Of a stretch of DNA of 64,000 nucleotides, positions 52,064-60,200 are shown in pieces; position 1 is the first letter of the stretch, and the number at the start of each line of letters is the position of its first letter. The stretch is from Massilibacillus massiliensis. GTDB taxonomy: Bacteria; Bacillota; Negativicutes; FLKF01. The stretch covers positions 2,139,894 through 2,203,893 of the forward strand of contig NZ_LT575483.1 in assembly GCF_900086705.1 (NCBI RefSeq). The letters run 5' to 3'. A program made the translations under genes and the position numbers. The notes beneath the pieces are model-generated. The model was given only the letters and a program-made list of their open reading frames with translations. It did not search any database and was not told the origin of the DNA.

Positions 52064-53224
52064 ATGGGAATGAAAAAAGCGGTTGTAATTGGCGCTGGAC
52101 AAGCGGGGCGTGGATACATTGGACGGTTGCTGGCTGAGATTGGGTATGAAATCATTTTTATCGAAAAGAAACAAGCGCTGGTAGATTTATTATGTACAGA
52201 TGGACATTTTTCAGTGCATTTTTATGATAAAGATAGAACTCCGGTGATTGTAGAAGATTATAAGGCTTTACAGCTTGAGGATGCAGAAGTTGACCGGGTA
52301 ATAAAGGAAGCAGATTTTATTTTTACAGCAACGGGGGAGCAAAATCTACCCGAAGTAGCGAAGCGAATACAAAAATCTTTAGCAGAGCGGCTATCGCCTG
52401 TGGTGATGATTACTTGTGAGAATGGAATTAATCCAGGCAAACGTTTGGCAGAAGCTTTAGAAGCGGCTGGTGGATTTGACAAAAGCAAAATTTTCATATC
52501 GCAAACGGCGGAGTTTTGTTCTACGGTAAATTTGGTTCGTACGAGATTAGATATACTTTCTCAAAACGAAAATTTCTTTCCTTATGATGCAGATGGTTAT
52601 GCAGGCCAATTAGAAATTAGAGGCGCAGAGCCAGTTCATGAGTTTGAGAAATTTTTAAAACGAAAGATTTATACCTATAACTGTTTAGCTGGGCTCATTT
52701 CCTATTGTGGATATGTGAAGGGCTATCAAGTGTATGGGGAGGCGGCCAATGACGAAGAAATTTCCTGGCTGATGGATGTATTGCTACAAGAATTAAATCC
52801 AGCTCTTGCAAAATATTTTGATATCTCCGAACAAGAGCAAGTGGAATTCTCACAAAAAGCGTTAGATAAATTTAAAAATAAAAATATTCTCGATTATATC
52901 TTGAAAAACGGTAGAGCACCTAGACGTAAACTCGGACCGACGGAAAGAATCTTCGCGCCGTTACGAATCATAGAGGCGAATCAAGGAGATTATGATATCC
53001 TTTGCTTTAATGCGGCTGCAGCTTTATGCTATTGGGAAGAGCAAGCGATGCAGGGCGCAGAGCCAGCGATGGAACAGCCGACAAATAAAATACTTTGCGA
53101 AATTTTGCATGTAGCTGAAGATGATGCAGTGATAAAAAAAGTTAACTTTTATTTAGAATGTATTCACCAAAACCGCGCTGCTATTTCTATTCGAGCAATA
53201 TTAAATGAAAAACTAAAATTATAG
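52064..53224 (+). CDS. Mannitol-1-phosphate dehydrogenase-like protein, second copy
   Basis: The 386-residue paralogue starts with VVIGAGQAGRGYIGRLL and keeps the MtlD layout. The family motif reads KIYTYNCLA, so the His is Ala. It shares many positions with the copy just upstream (for example KIYT.N, GY.KG.VY..AAND, FSK/FSQ.A..K...NI.D) yet differs widely, so this is an old duplication. The two may form a hetero-oligomer or catalyse successive steps such as oxidation at one carbon and reduction at another. GGAGA precedes the ATG. Confidence 0.82.
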   Translation: MGMKKAVVIGAGQAGRGYIGRLLAEIGYEIIFIEKKQALVDLLCTDGHFSVHFYDKDRTPVIVEDYKALQLEDAEVDRVIKEADFIFTATGEQNLPEVAKRIQKSLAERLSPVVMITCENGINPGKRLAEALEAAGGFDKSKIFISQTAEFCSTVNLVRTRLDILSQNENFFPYDADGYAGQLEIRGAEPVHEFEKFLKRKIYTYNCLAGLISYCGYVKGYQVYGEAANDEEISWLMDVLLQELNPALAKYFDISEQEQVEFSQKALDKFKNKNILDYILKNGRAPRRKLGPTERIFAPLRIIEANQGDYDILCFNAAAALCYWEEQAMQGAEPAMEQPTNKILCEILHVAEDDAVIKKVNFYLECIHQNRAAISIRAILNEKLKL

Positions 53225-53242
53225 TCTGGAGAGAGAAGTTAT

Positions 53243-53653
53243 ATGGTAAAAATTTTGATTGTTACGCATGGACCATTGGGAGAAGCATTGATAGAAACTG
53301 CGGATTTAATTTTGGGTAAGACGAATCATACGACTGCTTTCGGATTGTATCATGGAGATAATATTGAGTTACTGCAAAGAAGAATAGAAGAATTTGTACA
53401 AGCGCAGGATGAGGGCGATGGAATCTTGATGCTGACAGATTTGTTGGGTGGAAGCCCTTGTAACAAAATAGCCCTTGCAATAAAAGCCTTGGAGAATACA
53501 AATAAAGTGGAATGTATCGTCGGCGTCAATCTGCCAATCTTGCTGGAAGCGATTTCTATGCAAAATGCGATGACTTTAAAAGAACTAGCGGAGCATTGCA
53601 AAATGCAAGGAACAAACAGTATTTTAAGCTTAAGAGAAAAGTTTGAATTTTAA
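53243..53653 (+). CDS. PTS mannose-class IIA subunit
   Basis: This 136-residue IIA has the phosphorylated His in IVTHGPLGEAL (residue 9) and the family LTDLLGGSPCNKIA stretch. It is separated from IIB-IIC-IID by two enzyme genes, which is unusual but functional in an operon. GGAGAGA precedes the ATG. It phosphorylates IIB and may also signal to the divergent LevR-type regulator. Confidence 0.92.
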   Translation: MVKILIVTHGPLGEALIETADLILGKTNHTTAFGLYHGDNIELLQRRIEEFVQAQDEGDGILMLTDLLGGSPCNKIALAIKALENTNKVECIVGVNLPILLEAISMQNAMTLKELAEHCKMQGTNSILSLREKFEF

Positions 53654-53673
53654 AATGAAATGAGGAGCGGATA

Positions 53674-54333
53674 ATGGAAAAATTATTATGCCCTTCTATG
53701 ATGTGTGCGAATTATGAGAATTTAGAACGAGAAGTCATGTTGCTGGAACAAGCAGGCATTGATATCTTTCATATAGATATCATGGATGGGGATTTTGTTC
53801 CCAATATAGGAATGGGATTGCAAGATACGGCACTTATTTGCAAAGTAGCAAATAAACCGGTAGATGTGCATCTCATGATGCAAAGACCAGGCCGTTATAT
53901 TAAAATGTTTGCAGATTTGGGGGTGTCTATCCTCTATATCCATCCGCAGACAGAAACGCAGCCGATCAAAGCGCTGCAGGAGATTCGAGCACTTGGTATG
54001 AAGGCTGGAATTGCGGTCAGTCCGGAGTTTGGTATTGCCGCAATCCATCCGATGTTGTCCATCGTGGACTATGTCCTTGTGATGACAGTCGTTCCTGGGT
54101 TTGCGGGCCAGAGCTATTTAGATTTTGTCGATGATAAAATAGAGATGTTATTGAGTCTGCGCAAGGACAAAAGCAAATATGATTATAAGATCATAATTGA
54201 TGGTGCCTGCTCACCGGAAAAAATTAAAACATTAAGCGAGAAAGGCGTAGATGGTTTTGTATTAGGAACATCCGCACTTTTTCAAAAATCAAGAGATTAT
54301 GCTAGTCTTCTTGAGGATTTAAGAAGTATGTAA
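53674..54333 (+). CDS. Ribulose-phosphate 3-epimerase family enzyme
   Basis: The 219-residue TIM barrel has the metal-binding residues in FHIDIMDGDFVPN, VDVHLMM and IIDGACSP, and the VVPGFAGQSY phosphate loop. Canonical Rpe has DGGI where this has DGAC, so it may act on a different 3-keto pentulose or hexulose phosphate (AlsE-like enzymes share the fold). ATGAGGAG precedes the ATG. It ends the sigma54 operon before a palindromic terminator. Confidence 0.88.
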   Translation: MEKLLCPSMMCANYENLEREVMLLEQAGIDIFHIDIMDGDFVPNIGMGLQDTALICKVANKPVDVHLMMQRPGRYIKMFADLGVSILYIHPQTETQPIKALQEIRALGMKAGIAVSPEFGIAAIHPMLSIVDYVLVMTVVPGFAGQSYLDFVDDKIEMLLSLRKDKSKYDYKIIIDGACSPEKIKTLSEKGVDGFVLGTSALFQKSRDYASLLEDLRSM

Positions 54334-54370
54334 AATTTTTAAACAATAGCATCGGTACTCCAAAACACTT

Positions 54371-54449
54371 AAAAAATAACGACTTGCTAAAATCTGTGAA
54401 CTCACTTCGTTCAAACAAACAGATTTCTTTACGCGAGGCGTTATTTTTT
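54371..54449 (+). terminator. Terminator of the mannose-class PTS operon; copy 2 of the palindromic repeat
   Basis: AAAAAATAACG (54371-54381) pairs with CGTTATTTTTT (54439-54449), with inner pairs CTTGC/GCGAG and AAATCTG/CAGATTT. Its left arm matches the reverse complement of the right arm of the element at 2022 in 25 of 26 positions. Confidence 0.8.
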
Positions 54450-54591
54450 CATCCTTTGAAACGTATTTTTCCGGAAAAGATCGGGCGAGTGACCAAAAGC
54501 TGTTGAAAATTTTTAGTGCAACAGTTCTTTTAGTACTATAAAAGTGTGAACACTAAATATAAAAATTTAGTTGTTTGCACTTATTTTTATT

Positions 54592-54737
54592 ATAATAAGA
54601 GAAGTATATGGTCAGACGTACGGTTCTTTGGATTTCGCATCCGTGACAAAAACAGTCTGCCATCCTCTTATTATGAATCTTCGATTAAGTAGGTTGAAAC
54701 CATTCTCTGGCTTTCGCGTAACGAACTAAAATGAAGA
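54592..54737 (+). ncRNA. Candidate IS110 bridge RNA
   Basis: Two stem-loops lie in the non-coding region before the transposase. The first (54592-54674) has ATAATAAGAG/CTCTTATTAT and ATGGTCAGAC/GTCTGCCAT with an apical ACGG...CCGT hairpin. The second (54678-54737) has TCTTC/GAAGA and a large internal loop. IS110 elements encode a bridge RNA with paired target- and donor-binding loops in exactly this place; I infer its identity from position and structure. Confidence 0.6.
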
Positions 54738-54792
54738 GTAATAAGTAGGAGTGGATACCATTTACAAATATTATATTAGGAGGTATATCCCC

Positions 54793-55995
54793 TTGATCAG
54801 TGTGGGAATTGACGTTTCAAAAGGTAAGAGTACCGTCTGTATTTTAAAGCCTTATGGCGAAATTATTCAGCGTCCATTTGAAATTATGCACACGGTAGAA
54901 GAGTTAACATCATTGGTAAAAACAATTAAGAACTTTAACGAGGAAACACGCGTTGTATTGGAGGCAACTGGCTATTACCATCTGCCCGTTCTAGCGTTTA
55001 TGAAAGAAAACGGTATCTTTGTTTCGGTAGTTAATCCTTTAGTTATGAAAAAATATATCAATGTTTCATTGCGTAAAGCAAAGACGGATAAAATAGACGC
55101 TGGCAAAATTGCTAACTTCGGTATTGACCATTGGTTTGATTTAACCAATTACCGTCCTGATGAAAAAATATATGATGAATTAAAAATACTGGGACGTCAG
55201 TACATTCAATTCATGGGAATGTATGTAAAAACAAAGAGTACTCTTACTTGTATGCTTGATCGTACAATGCCAGGAATCAAGGACTTACTTAAAAGTTCTT
55301 CTGATGATTTTTCTCGTAATAAAATTGGAGATTTTGCTTTTAGATTTTGGCATTATGACATAATCACTAACAAAGGAGAAAAACAATTTGTAGATACATA
55401 TGTGAAGTGGGCAAATAAAAAGGGATACCAAGCTAATGAGAAAAAAGCACATCAAATATATGCTTTAGCTCAAACAGGTATCCCAACATTGCCTTCCAGT
55501 ACGCCATCGACCAAAATGCTCGTACAAGAAGCTGTCAAGGTACTTCTCCAAACAGAGAAGTCCTTACACAATATTTTAGCACGAATGAATGAGTTAGCAA
55601 AGAGATTGAAAGAATACAGAATTGTCCGTGCAATGCCGGGTGTCGGTGAAAAGTTAGCACCACGTTTGATTGCCGAAATCGGAGATGTACGTAGGTTTCA
55701 TAACGGAAGTTCTTTAATTGCATATGCAGGTTTAGATACACCACCTTATGAATCCGGACGATTTACAGCAACAAAAAGAAAAATTTCTAAGCGAGGCTCG
55801 TCTATTTTACGTAAAACAGGATATGAAGTTATGAAGTGCTTAAAGACAGTCAAACCAGATTATGATAATGCTGTATACAAATATATCCTCAAGAAAGAGT
55901 CAGAAGGTAAACCGAAGAAGGTTGCTAAAATCGCGGGGTTGAACAAATTTCTAAGAATTTATTATACACGTGTAAAAGAGACAATAGCAGGTTAA
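54793..55995 (+). CDS. IS110-family transposase (DEDD)
   Basis: About 400 residues: an N-terminal RuvC-like DEDD domain (SVGIDVSKGKSTV with first Asp, VLEATGYYH with Glu, RKAKTDKIDAGKIA with Asp residues) and a C-terminal Tnp domain with the conserved serine region (MPGVGEKLAPRLIAEIGDVRRF, SSLIAYAGLDTPPYESG). I prefer TTG 54793, which has AGGAGG 9 nt upstream; the frame opens at 54751 inside the RNA-rich region. There is no frameshift, so it is probably active with its bridge RNA. Confidence 0.9.
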   Translation: MISVGIDVSKGKSTVCILKPYGEIIQRPFEIMHTVEELTSLVKTIKNFNEETRVVLEATGYYHLPVLAFMKENGIFVSVVNPLVMKKYINVSLRKAKTDKIDAGKIANFGIDHWFDLTNYRPDEKIYDELKILGRQYIQFMGMYVKTKSTLTCMLDRTMPGIKDLLKSSSDDFSRNKIGDFAFRFWHYDIITNKGEKQFVDTYVKWANKKGYQANEKKAHQIYALAQTGIPTLPSSTPSTKMLVQEAVKVLLQTEKSLHNILARMNELAKRLKEYRIVRAMPGVGEKLAPRLIAEIGDVRRFHNGSSLIAYAGLDTPPYESGRFTATKRKISKRGSSILRKTGYEVMKCLKTVKPDYDNAVYKYILKKESEGKPKKVAKIAGLNKFLRIYYTRVKETIAG

Positions 55996-56050
55996 TTCCA
56001 ATAAACTTTTGAAATCTGGTTTTTTAGAATTTAACCGGACTGCTTAGCCA

Positions 56051-56304
56051 TGCCTTTTTTCAATGAAATATTTTTAGAATTTTTTATTAAAAAACTATTG
56101 ATTTTTATTAGCAGGTTTTAGTATCCAGATTTATTGCCTGATTTTTCAGGTAATGATTTTTTGTAATACCGTATAGATTACTAAATTTCGTAATGAAGCA
56201 GATGAATAAATTTTTAGTTGTGATAAAAATTGAGTTTAGATGATAATCCCTAAATTTTATGATAGAATATACTCTATGATAAAATAATACGAGGTTTTTA
56301 TTAA
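56051..56304. other. Gap after the IS110 element
   Basis: AT-rich with no clear gene. A TATACT at about 56266 is a possible promoter for the BusR-like gene. Confidence 0.4.
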
Positions 56305-56937
56305 ATGGAGAAGAAAATGAAAATTGTGAGTCCGGTATATCAGCAGATTGCAGTGGACATTGCGTCTAAAATTGCGAATGGACATTATGAAATTGGTTCT
56401 AGAATGTATGCGCGTTCAGTGCTTGCCAGTCAATATGGTGTTTCGCCGGAGACGGCAAGACGGGCTATTGCAATTTTATCGGATATGGAAATCGTTGATG
56501 TTAACAAAGGCAGCGGCGTGGTGATTCGTTCTGTTGAAAACGCAATTAAGTTAGTGAAACAATATGATGATATTAAGACGGTCAACGATTTGAAGCAAGA
56601 TATATTAAGTAGTCTGGAGCGTCAGAAACAAGAGAATGACTATTTAAAGGCGCAACTTATTGAAATGCTGGATAAAACCGAACGATTTAAATCGATTAAT
56701 CCATTTATTCCTTTTGAAATCAGGATAACAGAAAAAACGCCGTATATTGAAAAAACAGTTGCTGAAATTAATTTTTGGCATAATACGATAGCGACGATCG
56801 TTGGGATAAAACGGGACAATTGCCTTGAACTGTCACCAGGACCTTATGCAGTTTTGAAAAAAAATGATATATTTTATTTTGTCGGAGATGAAATTTGTTA
56901 TGAGCGAGTGGAAAAATTTCTTTATCCGGACAGCTAA
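56305..56937 (+). CDS. busR: BusR-like c-di-AMP-responsive repressor (GntR + RCK_C)
   Basis: The 210-residue protein joins a GntR winged helix (YQQIAVDIASKIANGHYEIGSRMYARSVLASQYGVSPETARRAIAIL, about 12-75), a coiled coil (about 95-125) and a C-terminal RCK_C (TrkA_C) domain (about 130-208, with the DNCLELSPGPYAVLKKNDIFYFVGDE pattern). This is the layout of BusR, which binds c-di-AMP through RCK_C and represses osmolyte importers. It lies directly upstream of such an importer. A terminator overlaps its stop. Confidence 0.85.
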   Translation: MEKKMKIVSPVYQQIAVDIASKIANGHYEIGSRMYARSVLASQYGVSPETARRAIAILSDMEIVDVNKGSGVVIRSVENAIKLVKQYDDIKTVNDLKQDILSSLERQKQENDYLKAQLIEMLDKTERFKSINPFIPFEIRITEKTPYIEKTVAEINFWHNTIATIVGIKRDNCLELSPGPYAVLKKNDIFYFVGDEICYERVEKFLYPDS

Positions 56938-56983
56938 AAATAGTCTAGGAATTCACAATATGCGAATTCTTAGACTATTTTTA
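56936..56983 (+). terminator. Terminator of the BusR-like gene
   Basis: AAAAATAGTCTA pairs with TAGACTATTTTT, with an inner GAATTC pair. Confidence 0.85.
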
Positions 56984-57039
56984 TTTGGTTTTTTGGGTAA
57001 AATAATAAAGTTTATGAAGAAAATAATATATAATAAACA

Positions 57040-57159
57040 AACAACCTTATAAAAATAATGAGTTGTTACTTATTGAAATACTAACAACTTTATGATATTA
57101 TTAAAGTTGTTAGTATGAAGATGAAGAAAGTGACAACTTTAAATTTCGTAAAAGTTGTC
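57040..57159. promoter_or_regulatory. Three inverted repeats and promoter of the osmolyte transporter
   Basis: Site 1 AACAAC...GTTGTT (57040-57067); site 2 CTAACAACTTTA with exact complement, 9-nt spacer (57081-57113); site 3 GACAACTTT with exact complement, 10-nt spacer (57132-57159). TTGAAA (57073-57078) and TATTAT (57096-57101) with 17-nt spacing form a promoter covered by site 2. This fits repression by the BusR-like protein. Confidence 0.75.
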
Positions 57160-57177
57160 GAAAAAAGGGGGACTTTG

Positions 57178-58305
57178 ATGATAAAGTTTGAGAATGTAAG
57201 TAAAAGTTTTAAAGATAAACAAATTCTAAAAGATATTTCTTTTGAGATAAATGAGGGCGAGCTTGTTGCGATTATTGGAGCAAGTGGCTGCGGGAAAACG
57301 ACAATGTTGAAGATGATCAATCGCTTGATTGAGCCTTCGACAGGAAAGGTTTTCATACAGGGAAACGATATTTCTTCCTTGGATATGATTCAATTGAGAA
57401 GAAATATTGGTTATGTAATTCAGCAAACAGGCTTGTTTCCCCATATGACGGTACGAGAAAATATTGAAGTGATTCCGCGACTTGAGAATTTGGATAAAGA
57501 AAAGATTTTGACAAAAACTTGTGAATTGATGGACATGGTGGGCCTTAGCAGTGAGGAATATTTGGATCGTTATCCTACGGAACTCAGTGGTGGGCAGCAG
57601 CAAAGAGTAGGAATTGCCAGAGCGTTTGCTACGGATCCTAAAATTATTTTAATGGATGAGCCGTTTAGTGCACTTGATCCAATTACGCGATTACAGTTGC
57701 AAGATGAGTTGATTGAGCTGCAAACAAAAGTAAAAAAAACGATTGCTTTTGTAACGCATGATATGGACGAGGCGATTAAGATTGCAGATCGAATTTGCAT
57801 TATGCATCAAGGTCATATCGTGCAGTATGATACACCAGAAAATATTCTAAAAAATCCTTATGATGATTTTGTGAGTACGTTCATTGGCAAAAATAGAATT
57901 TGGTCATCGCCTGAATTTATCAGAGCAAAAGATATCATGATTGAGGAGCCAATTACGTGTTATAAAAATTTATCTTTATTAAAATGCATGGAAAAGATGA
58001 GAAGTGCAAAGGTTGATAGTTTAATGGTTGTTGATTATGATCGTCATATTTTAGGAATTCTTGCAGCGAAACAAATACAAAATAAGACGGATAGAAGTGC
58101 TCCAGTATCAACTATCATGAATCATGATTTTGTAAAAGTTAGTCCTGAAGATACGATTGTTAATATTCTTGAGATTGTGAAGCAAAATAAAATAGCACAG
58201 GTACCAGTTGTTGATGAACGAGGCGTGTTGAAAGGTTTAATTACGAAAAGCAGTCTGGTAACGACGCTAAGTCAGCAGTTTTTAGATACCGAGGAGGTGA
58301 TTTGA
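57178..58305 (+). CDS. Osmolyte ABC transporter ATPase with CBS pair (OpuCA/BusAA type)
   Basis: The 375-residue ATPase has Walker A GASGCGKTT, signature LSGGQQQR and Walker B ILMDEPFSALD, then two CBS domains (about 255-370) that in OpuCA-type proteins bind c-di-AMP and gate the transporter. It imports glycine betaine, carnitine or choline. ATG 57178 follows AAAGGGGG; an ATG at 57115 lies before the ribosome site. It is directly followed by the fused permease/binding-protein gene. Confidence 0.9.
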   Translation: MIKFENVSKSFKDKQILKDISFEINEGELVAIIGASGCGKTTMLKMINRLIEPSTGKVFIQGNDISSLDMIQLRRNIGYVIQQTGLFPHMTVRENIEVIPRLENLDKEKILTKTCELMDMVGLSSEEYLDRYPTELSGGQQQRVGIARAFATDPKIILMDEPFSALDPITRLQLQDELIELQTKVKKTIAFVTHDMDEAIKIADRICIMHQGHIVQYDTPENILKNPYDDFVSTFIGKNRIWSSPEFIRAKDIMIEEPITCYKNLSLLKCMEKMRSAKVDSLMVVDYDRHILGILAAKQIQNKTDRSAPVSTIMNHDFVKVSPEDTIVNILEIVKQNKIAQVPVVDERGVLKGLITKSSLVTTLSQQFLDTEEVI

Positions 58306-58306
58306 T

Positions 58307-59881
58307 ATGACTGAATTATTGAGTTATTTATTTAGTATCAAAGGGCAGATCATCTCTTTAACAATCGAGCATATAGAGCTTACAGCTTTTTCAGTTGGAC
58401 TAGCAATTTTAATTGGAATGCCTGTGGGCATACTTATCAGCTATATAAAGAAGCTAAATAAGCCTGTTCTTGGCATTGCTAGCATCATTCAAGCTATTCC
58501 AAGTCTAGCATTATTAGGGTTTGCAATTCCATTATTGGGAATTGGGACAGTCCCGGCCGTGGTAATGGTTATTTTATATTCTTTATTGCCGATTATAAAA
58601 AATACGACGACTGGAATTAATGGTATTAATCCACAAATGGTGGAAGCTGCAAAAGGAATGGGCATGAAAAAGTGGCAAATTTTATTTAAAATAGAGCTTC
58701 CACTTGCATTGCCGGTGATTATGTCCGGTGTTAGGATTGCGGCGGTTACAGCGGTTGGCTTAATGACGATGGCTGCTTTTATTGGCGGTGGCGGACTTGG
58801 TTATTTGGTTTTTTCCGGGATTCGGACGGTTAATACAGAGCAGATTTTAGCGGGAGCGATTCCTGCTTGTATATTGGCACTTGGTGTAGATGGTCTATTT
58901 GCGATTATTGAGAATTTGGTTACACCTGTGAGTTTACAAAAGAATCAGGAAAGAAGTAATCTATCTAAAGTTGGGAAGAGTAAAATACAAAAGGCAATTT
59001 TAACAGTTGCAGCCTGTTTTTTAGCTGGATTATTTGTAGTGAATGGAATTTCACAAGGATATACGCAAGATAAAGTCATTGCGATAGGAAGTAAGGATTG
59101 GACAGAACAAGAGATTATCGGGAATTTGTTGGCGGAGCTTATTGAGACGAAAACTGACATTGCCGTAGATCGTAAATTAGCGCTCGGTGGTACGCAGGTC
59201 TGTTTTACTGCATTAAAATCTGGAGATATTGATTTGTATGTTGATTATAGTGGGACTGCCTATGGTGACATGTTGAAATATCCACCGATTTCTGACGTAG
59301 AAAAGGTATACGATACAGTGAAAAAGGATTTAAAAGAAAAATATGAGATTGATGTTTTAAAACAAATGTCATTTAACAATACCTATACGTTAGCAGTAAC
59401 AAAGGAAACCGCTGAAAAATATAATTTAAAATCAATCAGTGACTTGGCAAAAGTCGGTCAGCAATTAACTGCTGCTACTTCTTTAGAATTTTTAAATCGG
59501 GACGATGGAGTTATCGGATTAAAGAAAAAATATCAGTTTAATTTTAGAAATGAAATTGGTATTGACGGAAGTCCGAAGTATGCTGCACTCATCAATAAAG
59601 AAAGTGACGTTACCGATGCATTTTCTACCGACGGGCTATTAAAAAAATACGATTTAACTGTTTTAGAGGATGATCAGCATTTCTTCCCGCCATATTATGC
59701 GATTCCTTTAGTACGTGCTGAAACAGCAGAGAAGTATCCTGAAATTGTTCCAATTGTTGAGGAGCTAGGAGCGATGCTGACAGAAGAGGTAATGAAGGAT
59801 TTGAATTATCAAGTCGATGAATTAAAGAAAGACCCTAAAGCAGTTGCCCACGATTTTTTAACTGAAAAAAATTTAATCTAA
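58307..59881 (+). CDS. Fused osmolyte permease and substrate-binding protein (OpuCB/CC or BusAB type)
   Basis: The 524-residue protein has about six membrane helices (about 1-215, with the EAA-like ATPase loop VEAAKGMGMKKWQILFKIELPLALP), a seventh helix near 235, then an extracytoplasmic OpuAC-like binding domain (VIAIGSKDWTEQEIIGNLLAELI, YVDYSGTAYGDMLK). The fusion is typical of BusAB-like transporters. It starts 1 nt after the ATPase gene stops (RBS GAGGAGG). A perfect palindrome terminator follows at 59879. Confidence 0.9.
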   Translation: MTELLSYLFSIKGQIISLTIEHIELTAFSVGLAILIGMPVGILISYIKKLNKPVLGIASIIQAIPSLALLGFAIPLLGIGTVPAVVMVILYSLLPIIKNTTTGINGINPQMVEAAKGMGMKKWQILFKIELPLALPVIMSGVRIAAVTAVGLMTMAAFIGGGGLGYLVFSGIRTVNTEQILAGAIPACILALGVDGLFAIIENLVTPVSLQKNQERSNLSKVGKSKIQKAILTVAACFLAGLFVVNGISQGYTQDKVIAIGSKDWTEQEIIGNLLAELIETKTDIAVDRKLALGGTQVCFTALKSGDIDLYVDYSGTAYGDMLKYPPISDVEKVYDTVKKDLKEKYEIDVLKQMSFNNTYTLAVTKETAEKYNLKSISDLAKVGQQLTAATSLEFLNRDDGVIGLKKKYQFNFRNEIGIDGSPKYAALINKESDVTDAFSTDGLLKKYDLTVLEDDQHFFPPYYAIPLVRAETAEKYPEIVPIVEELGAMLTEEVMKDLNYQVDELKKDPKAVAHDFLTEKNLI

Positions 59882-59913
59882 TAAATTTTATATAAAATTT
59901 ATTAGTCGTTTTT
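59879..59913 (+). terminator. Terminator of the osmolyte transporter operon
   Basis: CTAATAAATTTTAT and its exact complement, then AGTCGTTTTT. Confidence 0.8.
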
Positions 59914-59977
59914 CTGATGTAAACTGAATTTGTCAATAAAATAAATATCTATGATAATAAATAAAAATAGATAAAAT

Positions 59978-60160
59978 CGTTCCACTTATAAACTAGTACG
60001 AAGATAGGTTGCCGGTTGGTGAGAAGTGCCCAGATGCTAGGCGCAGCAAGGGGATGTGAAGGAGTCGTACTGCTGTACTAGGGCGAGCAGCCCTTTGCAG
60101 TAACGACGCAGATGAGTACTTATCGCCGACCCGCCACCTATCTGTCCACAGTTTATCTAT
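59978..60160 (+). repeat. Structured 182-bp dispersed repeat, copy B
   Basis: This copy matches the reverse complement of 27821-28002 from CGTTCCACT to AGTTTATCTA. The flanking arms pair (AGATAGGT/ACCTATCT), and so do the inner arms in part (GCAAGGG region with CCCTTTGC). The inner pairs differ in sequence from copy A but conserve pairing. A strong terminator lies 7 nt after it on the plus strand, which suggests that the element may be transcribed. No ORF is conserved between the copies. Confidence 0.8.
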
Positions 60161-60166
60161 AGTATG

Positions 60167-60200
60167 AACCCTCGCAGGTTTTCCTGCGGGGGTTGTTTTT
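60167..60200 (+). terminator. Terminator immediately after repeat copy B
   Basis: AACCCTCGCAGG pairs with CCTGCGGGGGTT across 4 nt, then GTTTTTG. No protein gene precedes it, so it may end the repeat transcript. Confidence 0.8.

Larger units (their letters stand above)
54460..56050 (+). mobile_element. IS110-family insertion sequence
   Basis: A single DEDD transposase gene preceded by a long structured non-coding region and followed by a short tail fits the IS110 group, which lacks inverted repeats. The exact ends are not visible to me; the left limit is set by the operon terminator and the right by the lack of further structure. A long inverted repeat (AAGTG...CTAAAT with ATTTAG...CACTT, 54542-54583) lies in the left part. 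Confidence 0.75.

Noticed and set aside
54368-54452. IS110 left end within the palindrome at 54371
   Set aside because: The palindrome recurs at pfkA without an IS, so it belongs to the operon end and not to the element.
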